A stretch of 64,000 bases of DNA from Chromobacterium alticapitis (GTDB taxonomy: Bacteria; Pseudomonadota; Gammaproteobacteria; Burkholderiales; Chromobacteriaceae): NCBI RefSeq assembly GCF_002924365.1, contig NZ_PQWB01000097.1, positions 1-64,000 on the forward strand, given 5' to 3'. The notes under the pieces were generated by a model that saw only the letters and a list, made by a program, of their open reading frames with translations, was not told the origin of the DNA and made no database searches. This document shows, in pieces, positions 7,957 to 16,126 of this stretch (position 1 is the first letter of the stretch; the number at the start of each line of letters is the position of its first letter). A program made the translations under genes and the position numbers.

Positions 7957-9591
7957 TTGCAACAACAACATACTCGTCACATCGGCCCCGTCGCGCTGAT
8001 GCTGACCGGTCTTGGCTCCATCATCGGTTCCGGCTGGCTGTTCGGCGCCGCCCACGCCGCGCAGATCGCCGGCCCCGCCGCCATCGTCGCCTGGATAGTC
8101 GGCATGGTGATCATTCTTTCCATCGCCCTGAGCTACGCCGAACTGGGCGCCATGTTCCCGGAAACCGGCGGCATGGTGCGCTACGCCCGCTACTCCCATG
8201 GTTCCCTGCTCGGCTTCATCGCCGCCTGGGCCAACTGGATCGCCATCGTATCGGTGATTCCGATCGAGGCCGAAGCCTCGGTCCAGTACATGAGCACCTG
8301 GCCCTACGCCTGGGCGCAGAACCTGTACCACAATGGCGAATTGAGCACCGTCGGCCTGTCTTTCGCCGCCGTGCTGGTCATCGCCTACTTCCTGCTCAAC
8401 TACTGGGGCGTGAAGCTGTTCGCCAAGGCCAACAGCGCCATCACCGTGTTCAAGGTGATCGTGCCGGCCGTGACGGTGGGCGCGCTGGTCTACAGCGGCT
8501 TCCACTCGGAAAACCTGAACAACCCGGCGCTGGGCGGCTTCGCGCCGTTCGGCTGGGCCAGCGTGATGACCGCGGTGGCCACCAGCGGCATCGTGTTCAG
8601 CTTCAACGGCTTCCAGAGCCCGATCAATCTGGCCGGCGAAGCCCGCAATCCGGGCAAGAGCGTGCCCTTCGGCGTGGTCGGCTCCATCCTCTTGGCCGCG
8701 GTGATCTACGTCGCGCTGCAAGTGGCCTTCCTCGGCGCCCTATCGCCGGCGGAACTGGCGCACGGCTGGAAGGGCCTGGACTTCAGCTCGCCGTTCGCCC
8801 AGCTGGCCATGGCGCTGGGCCTGAACTGGCTGATGATGACTCTGTACTTCGACGCCTTCGTCAGCCCCAGCGGCACCGGCGCCACCTATATGGCGTCCAC
8901 CTCGCGGATGATCTACGGCATGCAGCGCAACGGCACCATGCCGGCCATCTTCGGCCGCATGCACCCGCTGTACCACATCCCGCGTCCGGCGATGTGGTTC
9001 AACCTGGCGGTGTCCTTCGTGTTCCTGTTCTTCTTCCGCGGCTGGGGCACGCTGGCCGCGGTGATTTCGGTGGCGACCGTGATCTCCTACCTGACCGGCC
9101 CGATCAGCGCCGCCGCGCTGCGCCGCTGCGCGCCGGAACTGCCGCGCCCGCTGCGTCTGTCCGGCATCGGCGTGATCGCGCCGTTCGCCTTCGTCTGCGC
9201 CTCGCTGGTGCTGTACTGGGCGCGCTGGCCGCTGACCGGCCAGATCCTGTTCCTGATCGTGGCCGCGCTGCCGGTTTACATCTGGTACCAGGCCAAGGCC
9301 GGCTGGCCGGACTTCAAGCGCGAGCTGAAGGGCGCGATGTGGATGGTGCTCTACCTGCCGGTGATGGCTCTGCTGTCCTGGATAGGCAGCGCCGAGTTCG
9401 GCGGCCTCAACATCCTGCCTTACGGCGTGGACATGGCCGTGGTGGCCGCGGCTTCGCTGGGCTTCTACTTCTGGGGCGTCAACAGCGGCTGGTACACCCG
9501 CTACCTGCGCGACGAACACGACCCGAAGCTGGTGGAAGCCATGCAGCGCGAAAACGAGCCGGCCGGCAAGCTGGCGCCGCAACGCGGTTAA
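7957..9591 (+). CDS. APC-family amino acid permease, aspartate:proton symporter type
   Basis: 544 aa with about 12-14 membrane segments. The N-terminus LMLTGLGSIIGSGWLFGAA is the APC helix-1 motif (GSxIGSGW) that binds the amino acid backbone. The GEARNPGKSVPFGVVGSI segment is also typical. Overall resemblance is to the YveA-type aspartate-proton symporter group, but substrate is inferred. The start is TTG at 7957, seven nt after an AGGAG site (GACAGGAGAT); no ATG fits. A strong terminator follows at 9614. It stands alone. Confidence 0.85.
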   Translation: MQQQHTRHIGPVALMLTGLGSIIGSGWLFGAAHAAQIAGPAAIVAWIVGMVIILSIALSYAELGAMFPETGGMVRYARYSHGSLLGFIAAWANWIAIVSVIPIEAEASVQYMSTWPYAWAQNLYHNGELSTVGLSFAAVLVIAYFLLNYWGVKLFAKANSAITVFKVIVPAVTVGALVYSGFHSENLNNPALGGFAPFGWASVMTAVATSGIVFSFNGFQSPINLAGEARNPGKSVPFGVVGSILLAAVIYVALQVAFLGALSPAELAHGWKGLDFSSPFAQLAMALGLNWLMMTLYFDAFVSPSGTGATYMASTSRMIYGMQRNGTMPAIFGRMHPLYHIPRPAMWFNLAVSFVFLFFFRGWGTLAAVISVATVISYLTGPISAAALRRCAPELPRPLRLSGIGVIAPFAFVCASLVLYWARWPLTGQILFLIVAALPVYIWYQAKAGWPDFKRELKGAMWMVLYLPVMALLSWIGSAEFGGLNILPYGVDMAVVAAASLGFYFWGVNSGWYTRYLRDEHDPKLVEAMQRENEPAGKLAPQRG

Positions 9592-9613
9592 GCGCTCGCA
9601 CTCAGCTGGCAAC

Positions 9614-9643
9614 AAAAAAGCCGACCCCAGGGTCGGCTTTTTT
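9614..9643. terminator. Bidirectional terminator between permease and tpx
   Basis: A perfect AAAAAAGCCGACC / GGTCGGCTTTTTT stem with a four-base loop has a T-run on both strands, serving the convergent permease (+) and tpx (-) genes. Confidence 0.92.
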
Positions 9644-9664
9644 GCATGACGGCTGCGGATTCGC

Positions 9665-10162
9665 TTACAGCGCGGCCAGGGCGGCGGCGTAGTCCGGCTC
9701 GTCGGCGATCTCGCCCACCAGCTGGCTGTGCAGCACCTGGTCGTTCGCGTCCAGCACCACCACGGCGCGCGCGGTCAGGCCGGCCAACGGGCCGGAGGCC
9801 AGCTTGACGCCATAGGCCTCGGCGAAGCCCGGATTGCGGAAGGTGGACAGGTTCACCACGTTCTCGATGCCTTCCGCGCCGCAGAAGCGCTTCTGCGCGA
9901 ACGGCAGATCGGCGGAAATGCACAGCACCACGGTGTCGGCCAGCGCGGCGGCCTTCTCGTTGAACTTGCGCACCGAAGTGGCGCAGGTGGGGGTATCCAC
10001 GCTGGGGAAGATGTTCAGGATCTTGCGCTTGCCGGCGAAGCTCGCCAGCGTCGCCTCGGCCAGATCGCCGCCGGTCAGTTGCAACGCCGGAGCCTGTTCG
10101 CCCTTGGCCGGCAGCTTGCCCGCCACTTCCACCGGATTGCCGCGCAGGGTTACGGTTGCCAT
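9665..10162 (-). CDS. tpx: Thiol peroxidase (atypical 2-Cys peroxiredoxin)
   Basis: 165 aa, exact Tpx length. It reduces hydroperoxides using thioredoxin. The peroxidatic Cys is in [17 protein letters not shown] and the resolving Cys in [13 protein letters not shown], giving both conserved cysteines. The ATG at 10162 yields the standard start [13 protein letters not shown]. It is divergent from the Tat-exported superoxide dismutase across 163 bp, so the two oxidative-stress genes may share control. Confidence 0.95.
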   Translation of the reverse strand: MATVTLRGNPVEVAGKLPAKGEQAPALQLTGGDLAEATLASFAGKRKILNIFPSVDTPTCATSVRKFNEKAAALADTVVLCISADLPFAQKRFCGAEGIENVVNLSTFRNPGFAEAYGVKLASGPLAGLTARAVVVLDANDQVLHSQLVGEIADEPDYAAALAAL

Positions 10163-10223
10163 GTCTTGCTTCCTCGTCTGGGTTGATGATGGCCATAGTG
10201 TGGAGCAAAGCCGGCGAAATTCA

Positions 10224-10242
10224 ACCCTGAACCGCGCAGGGT
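10224..10242. promoter_or_regulatory. Inverted repeat between divergent tpx and sod
   Basis: ACCCTG-N7-CAGGGT is a perfect 6-bp dyad in the divergent promoter region. It could be an operator or chance; it matches no regulator consensus I can name. Confidence 0.3.
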
Positions 10243-10325
10243 CGAGCCTTGAGAGAAATGACAATGTTCTTGAATTGCCGGCCGATCTGCTCCACTCTGG
10301 CGGTATCAACGCCAAGGAAGCCCAT

Positions 10326-11033
10326 ATGACCATTCCGCAACGCAACACCCCGTCCCGCCGCGAGTTTCTGCTGGCCGCCGCCGGCACGCTGGCCGCGCTG
10401 GCCCTGCCTACGCTCTCGCCGCTAGCCCGCGCCTCGTCCGCCCACGCGCTGCCGCCGCTGCCCTATGCCGACAACGCGCTGGAGCCGGTGATCTCCGCCA
10501 GCACCCTAGGCTTCCATTACGGCAAGCACCACAAGGCCTATCTGGACAATCTGAGCAAGCTGACCGCCGGCCGCGACTACGCGGACTTGTCGCTGGAAGA
10601 CATCATCGTCCGCTCGTCCAAGCAGGCCGGCGACGCCGCCATCTTCAACAACGCCGCCCAGCTGTGGAACCACAGCTTCTACTGGAACAGCCTGCGGCCG
10701 CAGGGCGGCGGCACCCCGCCGCAACAGCTGCGCGAAATGATAGAGGCGTCTTTCGGCGGCGTAGACGCCTGCAAGCAGCAGCTGGCCGGCGCGGCCATCT
10801 CGCAGTTCGGCAGCGGCTGGGCCTGGCTGGTGCAGGACGGCGACAAATTGCGCGTGGTGAAGACCGGCAACGCCGACAATCCAATTACCGCCGGTTTGAC
10901 GCCGCTATTGAATGTGGACGTGTGGGAACACGCCTATTATCTGGATTACCAGAACCACCGCGCCGACTACGTCAACGCGGTGCTGGACAAGCTGATCAAT
11001 TGGGATTTCGCGCAGCAGAATCTGCAAGCCTGA
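10326..11033 (+). CDS. sodB: Fe/Mn superoxide dismutase with Tat signal peptide
   Basis: 235 aa. The N-terminus carries a twin-arginine signal ([18 protein letters not shown]), so the enzyme is probably exported folded to the periplasm, unlike the usual cytosolic SodB. Metal ligands are His in GFHYGKHH, His in [11 protein letters not shown], and Asp and His in [12 protein letters not shown]. The Gln before WNH is the pattern of iron-type enzymes; the exact metal is inferred. AAGGAA precedes the ATG at 10326. The HAD gene follows 13 nt downstream, suggesting co-transcription. Confidence 0.9.
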   Translation: MTIPQRNTPSRREFLLAAAGTLAALALPTLSPLARASSAHALPPLPYADNALEPVISASTLGFHYGKHHKAYLDNLSKLTAGRDYADLSLEDIIVRSSKQAGDAAIFNNAAQLWNHSFYWNSLRPQGGGTPPQQLREMIEASFGGVDACKQQLAGAAISQFGSGWAWLVQDGDKLRVVKTGNADNPITAGLTPLLNVDVWEHAYYLDYQNHRADYVNAVLDKLINWDFAQQNLQA

Positions 11034-11046
11034 ACAGGAGGCGGCC

Positions 11047-11766
11047 ATGCCGACTAGCCCCGTAGACGCGCTGGTTTTCGATGTATTCGGCACCGTGGTG
11101 GACTGGCGCGAAGGCGTGGCGCGCGACGGCGCCGCCTTCCTCGCCCGCCATGGCGTCCCGGCCGACGGCCACGCCTTCGCCGATGCCTGGCGCCGCCATT
11201 ACTCGCCGGCGATGGAGGGCGTGCGCAGCGGCGCGCGTCCCTTCGTGCCGCTGGATACCCTGCACCGGGAAAACCTGCTGGCCATCCTGCCGGCCTTCGG
11301 CATAGACCCCGGCACGGTGCCGGAAGACGAGCTGCAATGGCTGATCCGCGCCTGGCACCGGCTGGAGCCATGGCCGGACAGCGTGGAAGGCCTGACCCGG
11401 CTGAAAGCGCGGTACATCATCGCGCCGCTCTCCAACGGCAACTTCCGCCTGCTGCTGGACATGGCCAAATACGCCGGACTGCCCTGGGATGCCATCATGG
11501 GCGCGGAATTGGCCCAGGCCTACAAACCGCAGCCGCAGGCCTATCTGCGCACCGCGGAACTGCTGGACCTGCCGCCGGAGCGCATCTGCCTGGCGGCGGC
11601 GCACAACGGCGACCTGGCCGCCGCGCGCCGCTGCGGCTTCAAAACCGCCTTCATCGCCCGGCCGCGGGAGTTCGGCCCGGACCAGAAAACCGATCTGGCC
11701 GCCGAGCAGGATTGGGATTGGGTGGCGGGGGATATCGTCGCGCTGGCTAGCATGCTGGGGGCCTGA
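11047..11766 (+). CDS. HAD-superfamily hydrolase, haloacid dehalogenase type II
   Basis: 239 aa. Motif I is VFDVFGTVVDWR with the nucleophile Asp near residue 12. Motif II is APLSNGNFRLL, the conserved Lys is in AQAYKPQPQAY, and motif IV is in CLAAAHNGDLAAARRCG. The length and the DVFGTVVDWR start fit L-2-haloacid dehalogenase type II proteins, though many of these are general phosphatases or have unknown substrates. A strong AGGAGG site precedes the ATG. It is likely transcribed with the upstream sod gene. Confidence 0.88.
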   Translation: MPTSPVDALVFDVFGTVVDWREGVARDGAAFLARHGVPADGHAFADAWRRHYSPAMEGVRSGARPFVPLDTLHRENLLAILPAFGIDPGTVPEDELQWLIRAWHRLEPWPDSVEGLTRLKARYIIAPLSNGNFRLLLDMAKYAGLPWDAIMGAELAQAYKPQPQAYLRTAELLDLPPERICLAAAHNGDLAAARRCGFKTAFIARPREFGPDQKTDLAAEQDWDWVAGDIVALASMLGA

Positions 11767-11794
11767 GCTGCCTGCCGCATGCTTCCTCATCATC

Positions 11795-11874
11795 CGCGGG
11801 CATGGCCTTCTGCCAACCCGCGCTACGTTTGCGAAACCTTGTAGCGCGGGTTGGCCGCTCAGGCCATACCCGCG
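11795..11874. repeat. 80-bp imperfect palindrome, REP/MITE-like
   Basis: CGCGGGCATGGCC at the left pairs with GGCCATACCCGCG at the right. Nested inside, CCAACCCGCGCTAC pairs with TAGCGCGGGTTGG around a 15-base loop. A degenerate copy of the left half appears at about 11967-12005. The 286-bp gap 11767-12052 holds no gene. Confidence 0.6.
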
Positions 11875-12019
11875 ATCCATTTAGCGACCCCAGCCCCGCA
11901 GCCCTCTGCCATTCTCAGCTCGCCCGCTCCTGCGCCCTGCTCAATCAATCTCCCATGTGGCCGAATCCCCCACGGCCATGGCCCTTGGCCAAACCACGCT
12001 ACGCCGGCCTTGCCTATGG

Positions 12020-12047
12020 AAAACGGGGCCGCTGTCGCCGCCCCGTT
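12020..12047 (-). terminator. Terminator of the SMC operon
   Basis: On the minus strand ACGGGGC/GCCCCGT (12040-12046 with 12023-12029) is followed by TTTT, directly after the SMC gene stop codon. Confidence 0.55.
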
Positions 12048-12052
12048 CTGAT

Positions 12053-14863
12053 TTACGCCTGCTCCCCGCCATCCACCCGCCGCCGCGTCTGCAATATCGG
12101 CGGCGCCCAGGTTTCGCCGGGACGCTTCTTGCGCGTGGCCAGGGTCAGCTCGGACGGCGCGAAGATGTTGATGTTGTGGGTGTTGGGCGTGGTGATCAGG
12201 TACTGCGCCTCGGTGGCCTTGAGGAAGCCGGCCACGCGGTCGATGTTGAAGATGTCGAGGTGGGCGAACGGTTCGTCGATGAAGACGAAGCCGGACGGGT
12301 TGGACTCGTCCATCATCAGGCCGATCAACAGTATCAGCGACTTCATCACCTGCTGGCCGCCGGAGGCCTCGCCATCGTTCATGCCCATCATGCCCTTCTG
12401 GTCGAAGTTGAACTTCAACACCAGCCCGGCTTGCGCCAGCACCGTGTCGTCGTTCTCCAGCTTGGGCAGCTCCACTTCCACCTGGATGCCGGCCAGCTCG
12501 CCCAGCCGCTTCACGTTCTGGCCGTAAGCGCGCACGGTGGCGCGCAGCTTGCCGATATAGGCGGCGCGCGCCTCGTCGGTCAGTTCGCGCGAACGGTCTA
12601 CCTCGCCCTGGCGGCGCTGCCGCTCTTTATCCAGCGAAGTCAGGTCCTCCACCAGCTTGTCTTTCAGCGCCAGCACGGAATCGTCCTGTTCCCAGTCGCC
12701 GCTTTGCAGTCGCTCTTCCAGGTAGTTCAGCTGATGCTTGGCGTCGGCGGCGGTGTCGAATTCATCCTCCAGCTGCGCCACATGCTCCGGCGCCAGCGCA
12801 TCGGCCGGCAACCGCTGCGCCCACTCGCGCAGTTCGGCAATCAGCCGCAGCAGCTGGCGGCGCGCCTGCTCCACGTCCTGCAGCTTCTGATTGTATTTGG
12901 ACAGGCTTTCCATCTCGCGCTGGCAGACGCGGTCGTGCGCCAGCCGCGCGTCGCCGTAGCGCTGGTCGGCGGCGTCCTTGTCGGCGCCAGCATCGGCCAG
13001 GGCCGCGCCCTGACGGGCGATCTCGGCCTCCAACTCGGCCTTGCGCGACTCCAGCGCGGCGAATTCGTCGGCGCGGCTGTCCAGCTGGCGTATCGCATCC
13101 ATGCCGCCCAGATACTCGGCCAGTCCGGCCGCCTCGCGGGTGACGGCCACCAGCCGCTCTTCGTCGGCCAGGATGCGCACGTTCAGCGCCTTCAGCTCGT
13201 CGCGCACCGCCAGCAGCCGCGACTGCCGCGCCGCTTCGCCAAACGCGTATTCATGCATGGGCACGCCGATGTGGCGCGCGCCGCGGCGTTCGCGGAAATA
13301 GCCGTCGCGGGTGATCCAGTCGCCGTCGGCGTTGGCGCCTTCGTTCGCGTTTTCCACCCGCGCCACGCTGTTCATCTGCCGGTACAGCCATTCCGGCGCG
13401 TCGGCGGAGAAACGCACCACCTCCAGCAGGCTGCCCTTGGCGGCACGCGGCGGCGCGGCGCGCTCCGGCACCACAAAGTGGCGATAGCGCAGTTTCTCGC
13501 CTATCTTCCACGCCTCGCGGCGGTCGGATTCCTTGTCCAGCAGCACCACGTGGCGGTAGCCGCGCAGCAGGGCTTCCACCGCGCCTTGCCAGTTGGAATC
13601 CATCACCTCGACGATATCGGACAGCATGGCATGGCCGATGCCGGCCTCGTCCAGCGCCGCCTTGAACTGGCGCACGTCCTCCGGAGAGCGGCCGCGGCCG
13701 ATTTCCAGCGCCTGCAGATGTTCCGAGCCTTCCTGGCGCTGCTTTTTCAGCGCGCGCAGGCCGTCTTTCAGCTGGTCCGACTCGGCGCGCAAGGCAGCCA
13801 GCTTGTCGGCCAGCAGCGCGGCGTCGGCGCCGTACTCCTTACCGGCCAGAGCCTGTAGACGGTCGCGCTCCTTCAGCTGGCCGGCCACGCCGGCATGCTC
13901 GCCCTTGGCCTTCATGAAGGCTTCCTGCACCGCCTGACGCACGGTTTCCGCCGCGGCGCGCGCTTCGCCCGCGCTGACTTCCGCCGCCTTCAGCTTGGCC
14001 ACCAGATCCAGCGTGTCGGCATGCTCGGCGCGCGCCTGGTTCAGCACGTGGTAGCCGGCGCGGTAGTCGTTCCACTGCTTGCCGAAGGATGCCTTTCCGT
14101 CCAGATAGGCCAGCACCGGCAGCGCCTCGTCGCGCAGCCGCTTGATGCCGGTTTGCAGCTGCTTCCATTCCAGATAGCGGTTGGCGCGGTTCTTCATCGC
14201 CTCCACCCGCACCTGCAGCGCTTCTTCCTGACGGCTCAGCGCCTCCAGTTCCAGCTCGGTGGCGCGCTGCTCGTCCCGCGCGCGCTGGTAGTTGTCCAGC
14301 ACGTCCTTGTCGCCGAAGACCTGGAACACCAAGTCCAGCAGCTGGCGCGGGCTGTATTCGGTCAGCTTGTCGGTATCGCCCTGCTCCAGCGCCAACACCT
14401 CGCCCACCGCGGCGGTCAGGCCGGCGGCCTCCAGCCGGCGGCGGTATTCCTGCACGCCCAGCCATTGCGCCTGGCCTTCGGCGTGTTCCAGCGCGATGTC
14501 GCCGTCCAGGATGGCGTAATGGCGCACCCAGTCTCCGCCCTGCTTCTTGATGCGGCACAGCAGGGTCACGGACTCCGACACGATGGGGAAGAATGGCGTC
14601 GGATACAGGCCTCCGCTAGGCCGGCGCGGGTTGTCCACCACGCCGCGCAAGTAGGCGAAGGCCTCTTTGTTGTTGCGCACATAGCGCTTGTAATCGCGCT
14701 TGCCGGAGCACTTGATCGCCAGCAGCGTGCGCAGCGCGTCCAGCAGCGTGGTTTTGCCGGAGCCGTTGGGCCCGATGATGGTGACGATCTGCGCGTCCAA
14801 CGGCACGGTCAGCCGCTGCCAGAAGTCCCAGTGCACCATTTCCACCGATTTCATCTGGAACAT
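12053..14863 (-). CDS. SMC-type ABC ATPase of an Mks/Wadjet-like condensin (JetC/MksB-like)
   Basis: 936 aa. Walker A GPNGSGKT lies at residues 31-38. Long coiled coils flank a hinge at about 400-540, which includes LSDIVEVMDSNWQGAVEALL, resembling an SMC hinge. The ABC signature SGGQQ starts at 834 and Walker B GFVFIDE ends at 864, followed by a D-loop AHLD. The architecture is a complete SMC, shorter than MukB, with a motor head expected to work with the kleisin and MukE-like partner upstream. The ATG at 14863 overlaps the previous stop (TGATG) and has a GGGGAGG site. It is the last gene of the operon. Family knowledge: such proteins extrude DNA loops, either as condensins (MksBEF) or in plasmid defence (Wadjet). 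No JetD nuclease gene is adjacent. Confidence 0.88.
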   Translation of the reverse strand: MFQMKSVEMVHWDFWQRLTVPLDAQIVTIIGPNGSGKTTLLDALRTLLAIKCSGKRDYKRYVRNNKEAFAYLRGVVDNPRRPSGGLYPTPFFPIVSESVTLLCRIKKQGGDWVRHYAILDGDIALEHAEGQAQWLGVQEYRRRLEAAGLTAAVGEVLALEQGDTDKLTEYSPRQLLDLVFQVFGDKDVLDNYQRARDEQRATELELEALSRQEEALQVRVEAMKNRANRYLEWKQLQTGIKRLRDEALPVLAYLDGKASFGKQWNDYRAGYHVLNQARAEHADTLDLVAKLKAAEVSAGEARAAAETVRQAVQEAFMKAKGEHAGVAGQLKERDRLQALAGKEYGADAALLADKLAALRAESDQLKDGLRALKKQRQEGSEHLQALEIGRGRSPEDVRQFKAALDEAGIGHAMLSDIVEVMDSNWQGAVEALLRGYRHVVLLDKESDRREAWKIGEKLRYRHFVVPERAAPPRAAKGSLLEVVRFSADAPEWLYRQMNSVARVENANEGANADGDWITRDGYFRERRGARHIGVPMHEYAFGEAARQSRLLAVRDELKALNVRILADEERLVAVTREAAGLAEYLGGMDAIRQLDSRADEFAALESRKAELEAEIARQGAALADAGADKDAADQRYGDARLAHDRVCQREMESLSKYNQKLQDVEQARRQLLRLIAELREWAQRLPADALAPEHVAQLEDEFDTAADAKHQLNYLEERLQSGDWEQDDSVLALKDKLVEDLTSLDKERQRRQGEVDRSRELTDEARAAYIGKLRATVRAYGQNVKRLGELAGIQVEVELPKLENDDTVLAQAGLVLKFNFDQKGMMGMNDGEASGGQQVMKSLILLIGLMMDESNPSGFVFIDEPFAHLDIFNIDRVAGFLKATEAQYLITTPNTHNINIFAPSELTLATRKKRPGETWAPPILQTRRRVDGGEQA

Positions 14864-15618
14864 CAGCAAGCCTCCCCGTCCGCCGCGTCGTCCGCCGGCA
14901 AGTCAAACAGCGGGCCGGCCGATGCGATGTCGTCGTCCGCGCCGGCTTCCATCTCGTCGTCGGCGCGCTTGTTCACCAACCCGTCGCGCCCCTCGCGCCG
15001 CAGCAGCACGTCGGCCAACGCGCCCTCGATGATGCGCGGCGCCAGCTGGGCGTAATCTATCATCAGGTCCAGCATCGGCCCCTCGTCCAGCCAGCGGTTG
15101 CGGCGCACGACGAAGCCCAGGTTGACCAGCCGGCCCAGATTGGCGCTGAAACGGGTGCGGCCGCCCAAGGCTTTGCCGAAGTCCGCGTACAGCGCGTCCT
15201 CGGAAATGCCGGTGGACACCGTCTCGCCCGTTTCCAGCGGTTTCTGCGCGCCGAACATGTCGCTCTGGTTTTCCTTGCCGGCCTCGACGCGGGCGATCTG
15301 GCGCTCGCGCTTGGGCAGGATGATCAGCGCCCACAGGATGACCAGCAGCGCCACGCCGTCGCGCGGCAGGCCCAGATTGTTGTTGAGCCAGGCATCTCCC
15401 GAACCAAACACCGGCTCGGTCATTTCCGGCAACAAAGCCACGGCGATGTGCTCGGCGTACGGGTTCTCCACCAGGCGCAGGCCGATGGCGGCCAGGCTCT
15501 TGTCCAGCTCGGCGCGGAAGATGTCGTCCAGCAGCGCCTTCTTCGCCAGCGCGTCGCCGCGCGGCACCACGCGGTGCGCCAGCAGCCGCGCGGTGAGGGT
15601 TTTGATTTCGTGTTCCAT
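14863..15618 (-). CDS. MukE/MksE/JetB-like kite subunit
   Basis: 251 aa. No catalytic motif. It is predicted to be a tandem winged-helix protein, with recognisable helix-turn-strand stretches such as ISEDALYADFGKALGGRTRFSANLGRLVNLGFVVRRN (split: recognition part RFSANLGRLVNLGFVV at about 155-170). The tail is acidic (EMEAGADDDIASAG). The assignment rests mainly on position between a kleisin-like and an SMC gene. It starts 1 nt after the 72-aa gene's stop (TAATATG), suggesting translational coupling, and overlaps the SMC start by 1 nt. Confidence 0.7.
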   Translation of the reverse strand: MEHEIKTLTARLLAHRVVPRGDALAKKALLDDIFRAELDKSLAAIGLRLVENPYAEHIAVALLPEMTEPVFGSGDAWLNNNLGLPRDGVALLVILWALIILPKRERQIARVEAGKENQSDMFGAQKPLETGETVSTGISEDALYADFGKALGGRTRFSANLGRLVNLGFVVRRNRWLDEGPMLDLMIDYAQLAPRIIEGALADVLLRREGRDGLVNKRADDEMEAGADDDIASAGPLFDLPADDAADGEAC

Positions 15619-15619
15619 A

Positions 15620-15838
15620 TTATTTCTTGGCTTGCGCCACGCTCTGAACCAGCATCAGCGCGGCGGAGGCCGCCAGCGCGGCATCGCGCGGGTCGGCCAG
15701 ATCCTGATTGAAGCGCGGCAGCAGTTGCCGGTAATGGGCCAGCAACGCTTGCACTTCCGTATTCTCATCGCCGCCAAGGCGGGCTTCCATCCTGGCTACC
15801 GTTTCAGCCAGTTCCTGCCGGGTAATCGTCGGCTTCAT
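15620..15838 (-). CDS. Small 72-residue protein in the SMC operon, unknown function
   Basis: 72 aa, beginning MKPTITRQELAETVARMEAR and ending QSVAQAKK; mostly helical by composition, with a hydrophobic Ala-rich helix near residues 53-68. Not recognised. The ATG at 15838 has an AGGAG site eight nt upstream and the stop is 1 nt before the MukE-like start, so the ribosome can pass directly on. Standard MukBEF, MksBEF and Wadjet loci do not include such a gene to my knowledge. The reading frame is also open upstream through the 39-bp repeats to 16126, but that part reads as translated REP sequence. Confidence 0.7.
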   Translation of the reverse strand: MKPTITRQELAETVARMEARLGGDENTEVQALLAHYRQLLPRFNQDLADPRDAALAASAALMLVQSVAQAKK

Positions 15839-15873
15839 TTCACCAGCTCCTGTGCCTGGTCGCGCAGCAGGCA

Positions 15874-15914
15874 GCCCCTCTCCCCAACCCCTCCCCCGCC
15901 AGGGGGGGAGGGGC
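15874..15914. repeat. REP-like GC-rich palindrome
   Basis: GCCCCTCTCCCC and GGGGGGAGGGGC form the arms of a C/G-rich hairpin. A relative sits at 56257-56300, so this is a dispersed repeat family. Confidence 0.7.
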
Positions 15915-15952
15915 TTTGGGCGGCTATCGATATGCCACGCGCCGCAATACTT

Positions 15953-16069
15953 ATGCGCATAAGCGTCGAACCTCCCCTCTCCCCTCGCGGGATGCGCATA
16001 AGCGTCGAACCTCCCCTCTCCCCTCGCGGGATGCGCATAAGCGTCGAACCTCCCCTCTCCCCTCGCGGG
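15953..16069. repeat. 39-bp tandem repeat, three identical copies
   Basis: Units start at 15953, 15992 and 16031. Each begins ATGCGCATAAGCGTCGAACC and ends in a REP-like CCCCTCTCCCCTCGCGGG. The array then runs into a CTCTCCC/GGGAGAG hairpin to about 16090. It fills the 288-bp gap between the kleisin-like gene and the 72-aa gene. The unit length is 13 codons. Confidence 0.92.
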
Positions 16070-16126
16070 AGAGGGGCCGGGGGAGAGGGGGGCGAATGCG
16101 AGCATGGCAATCCCGCGTGCATGCAT

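Noticed and set aside
11957-13858. 633-codon + strand frame opposite the SMC gene
   Set aside because: Antisense shadow; the opposite strand has intact ATPase motifs and operon coupling.
15953-16069. CRISPR array
   Set aside because: The units are directly contiguous with no spacers, only three copies, and no cas genes are present.
15620-16126. A 168-aa protein reading through the 39-bp repeats
   Set aside because: Kept only as a finding. The N-terminal half is translated REP-like DNA (PSPARGEGR type), while ATG 15838 has its own good Shine-Dalgarno.
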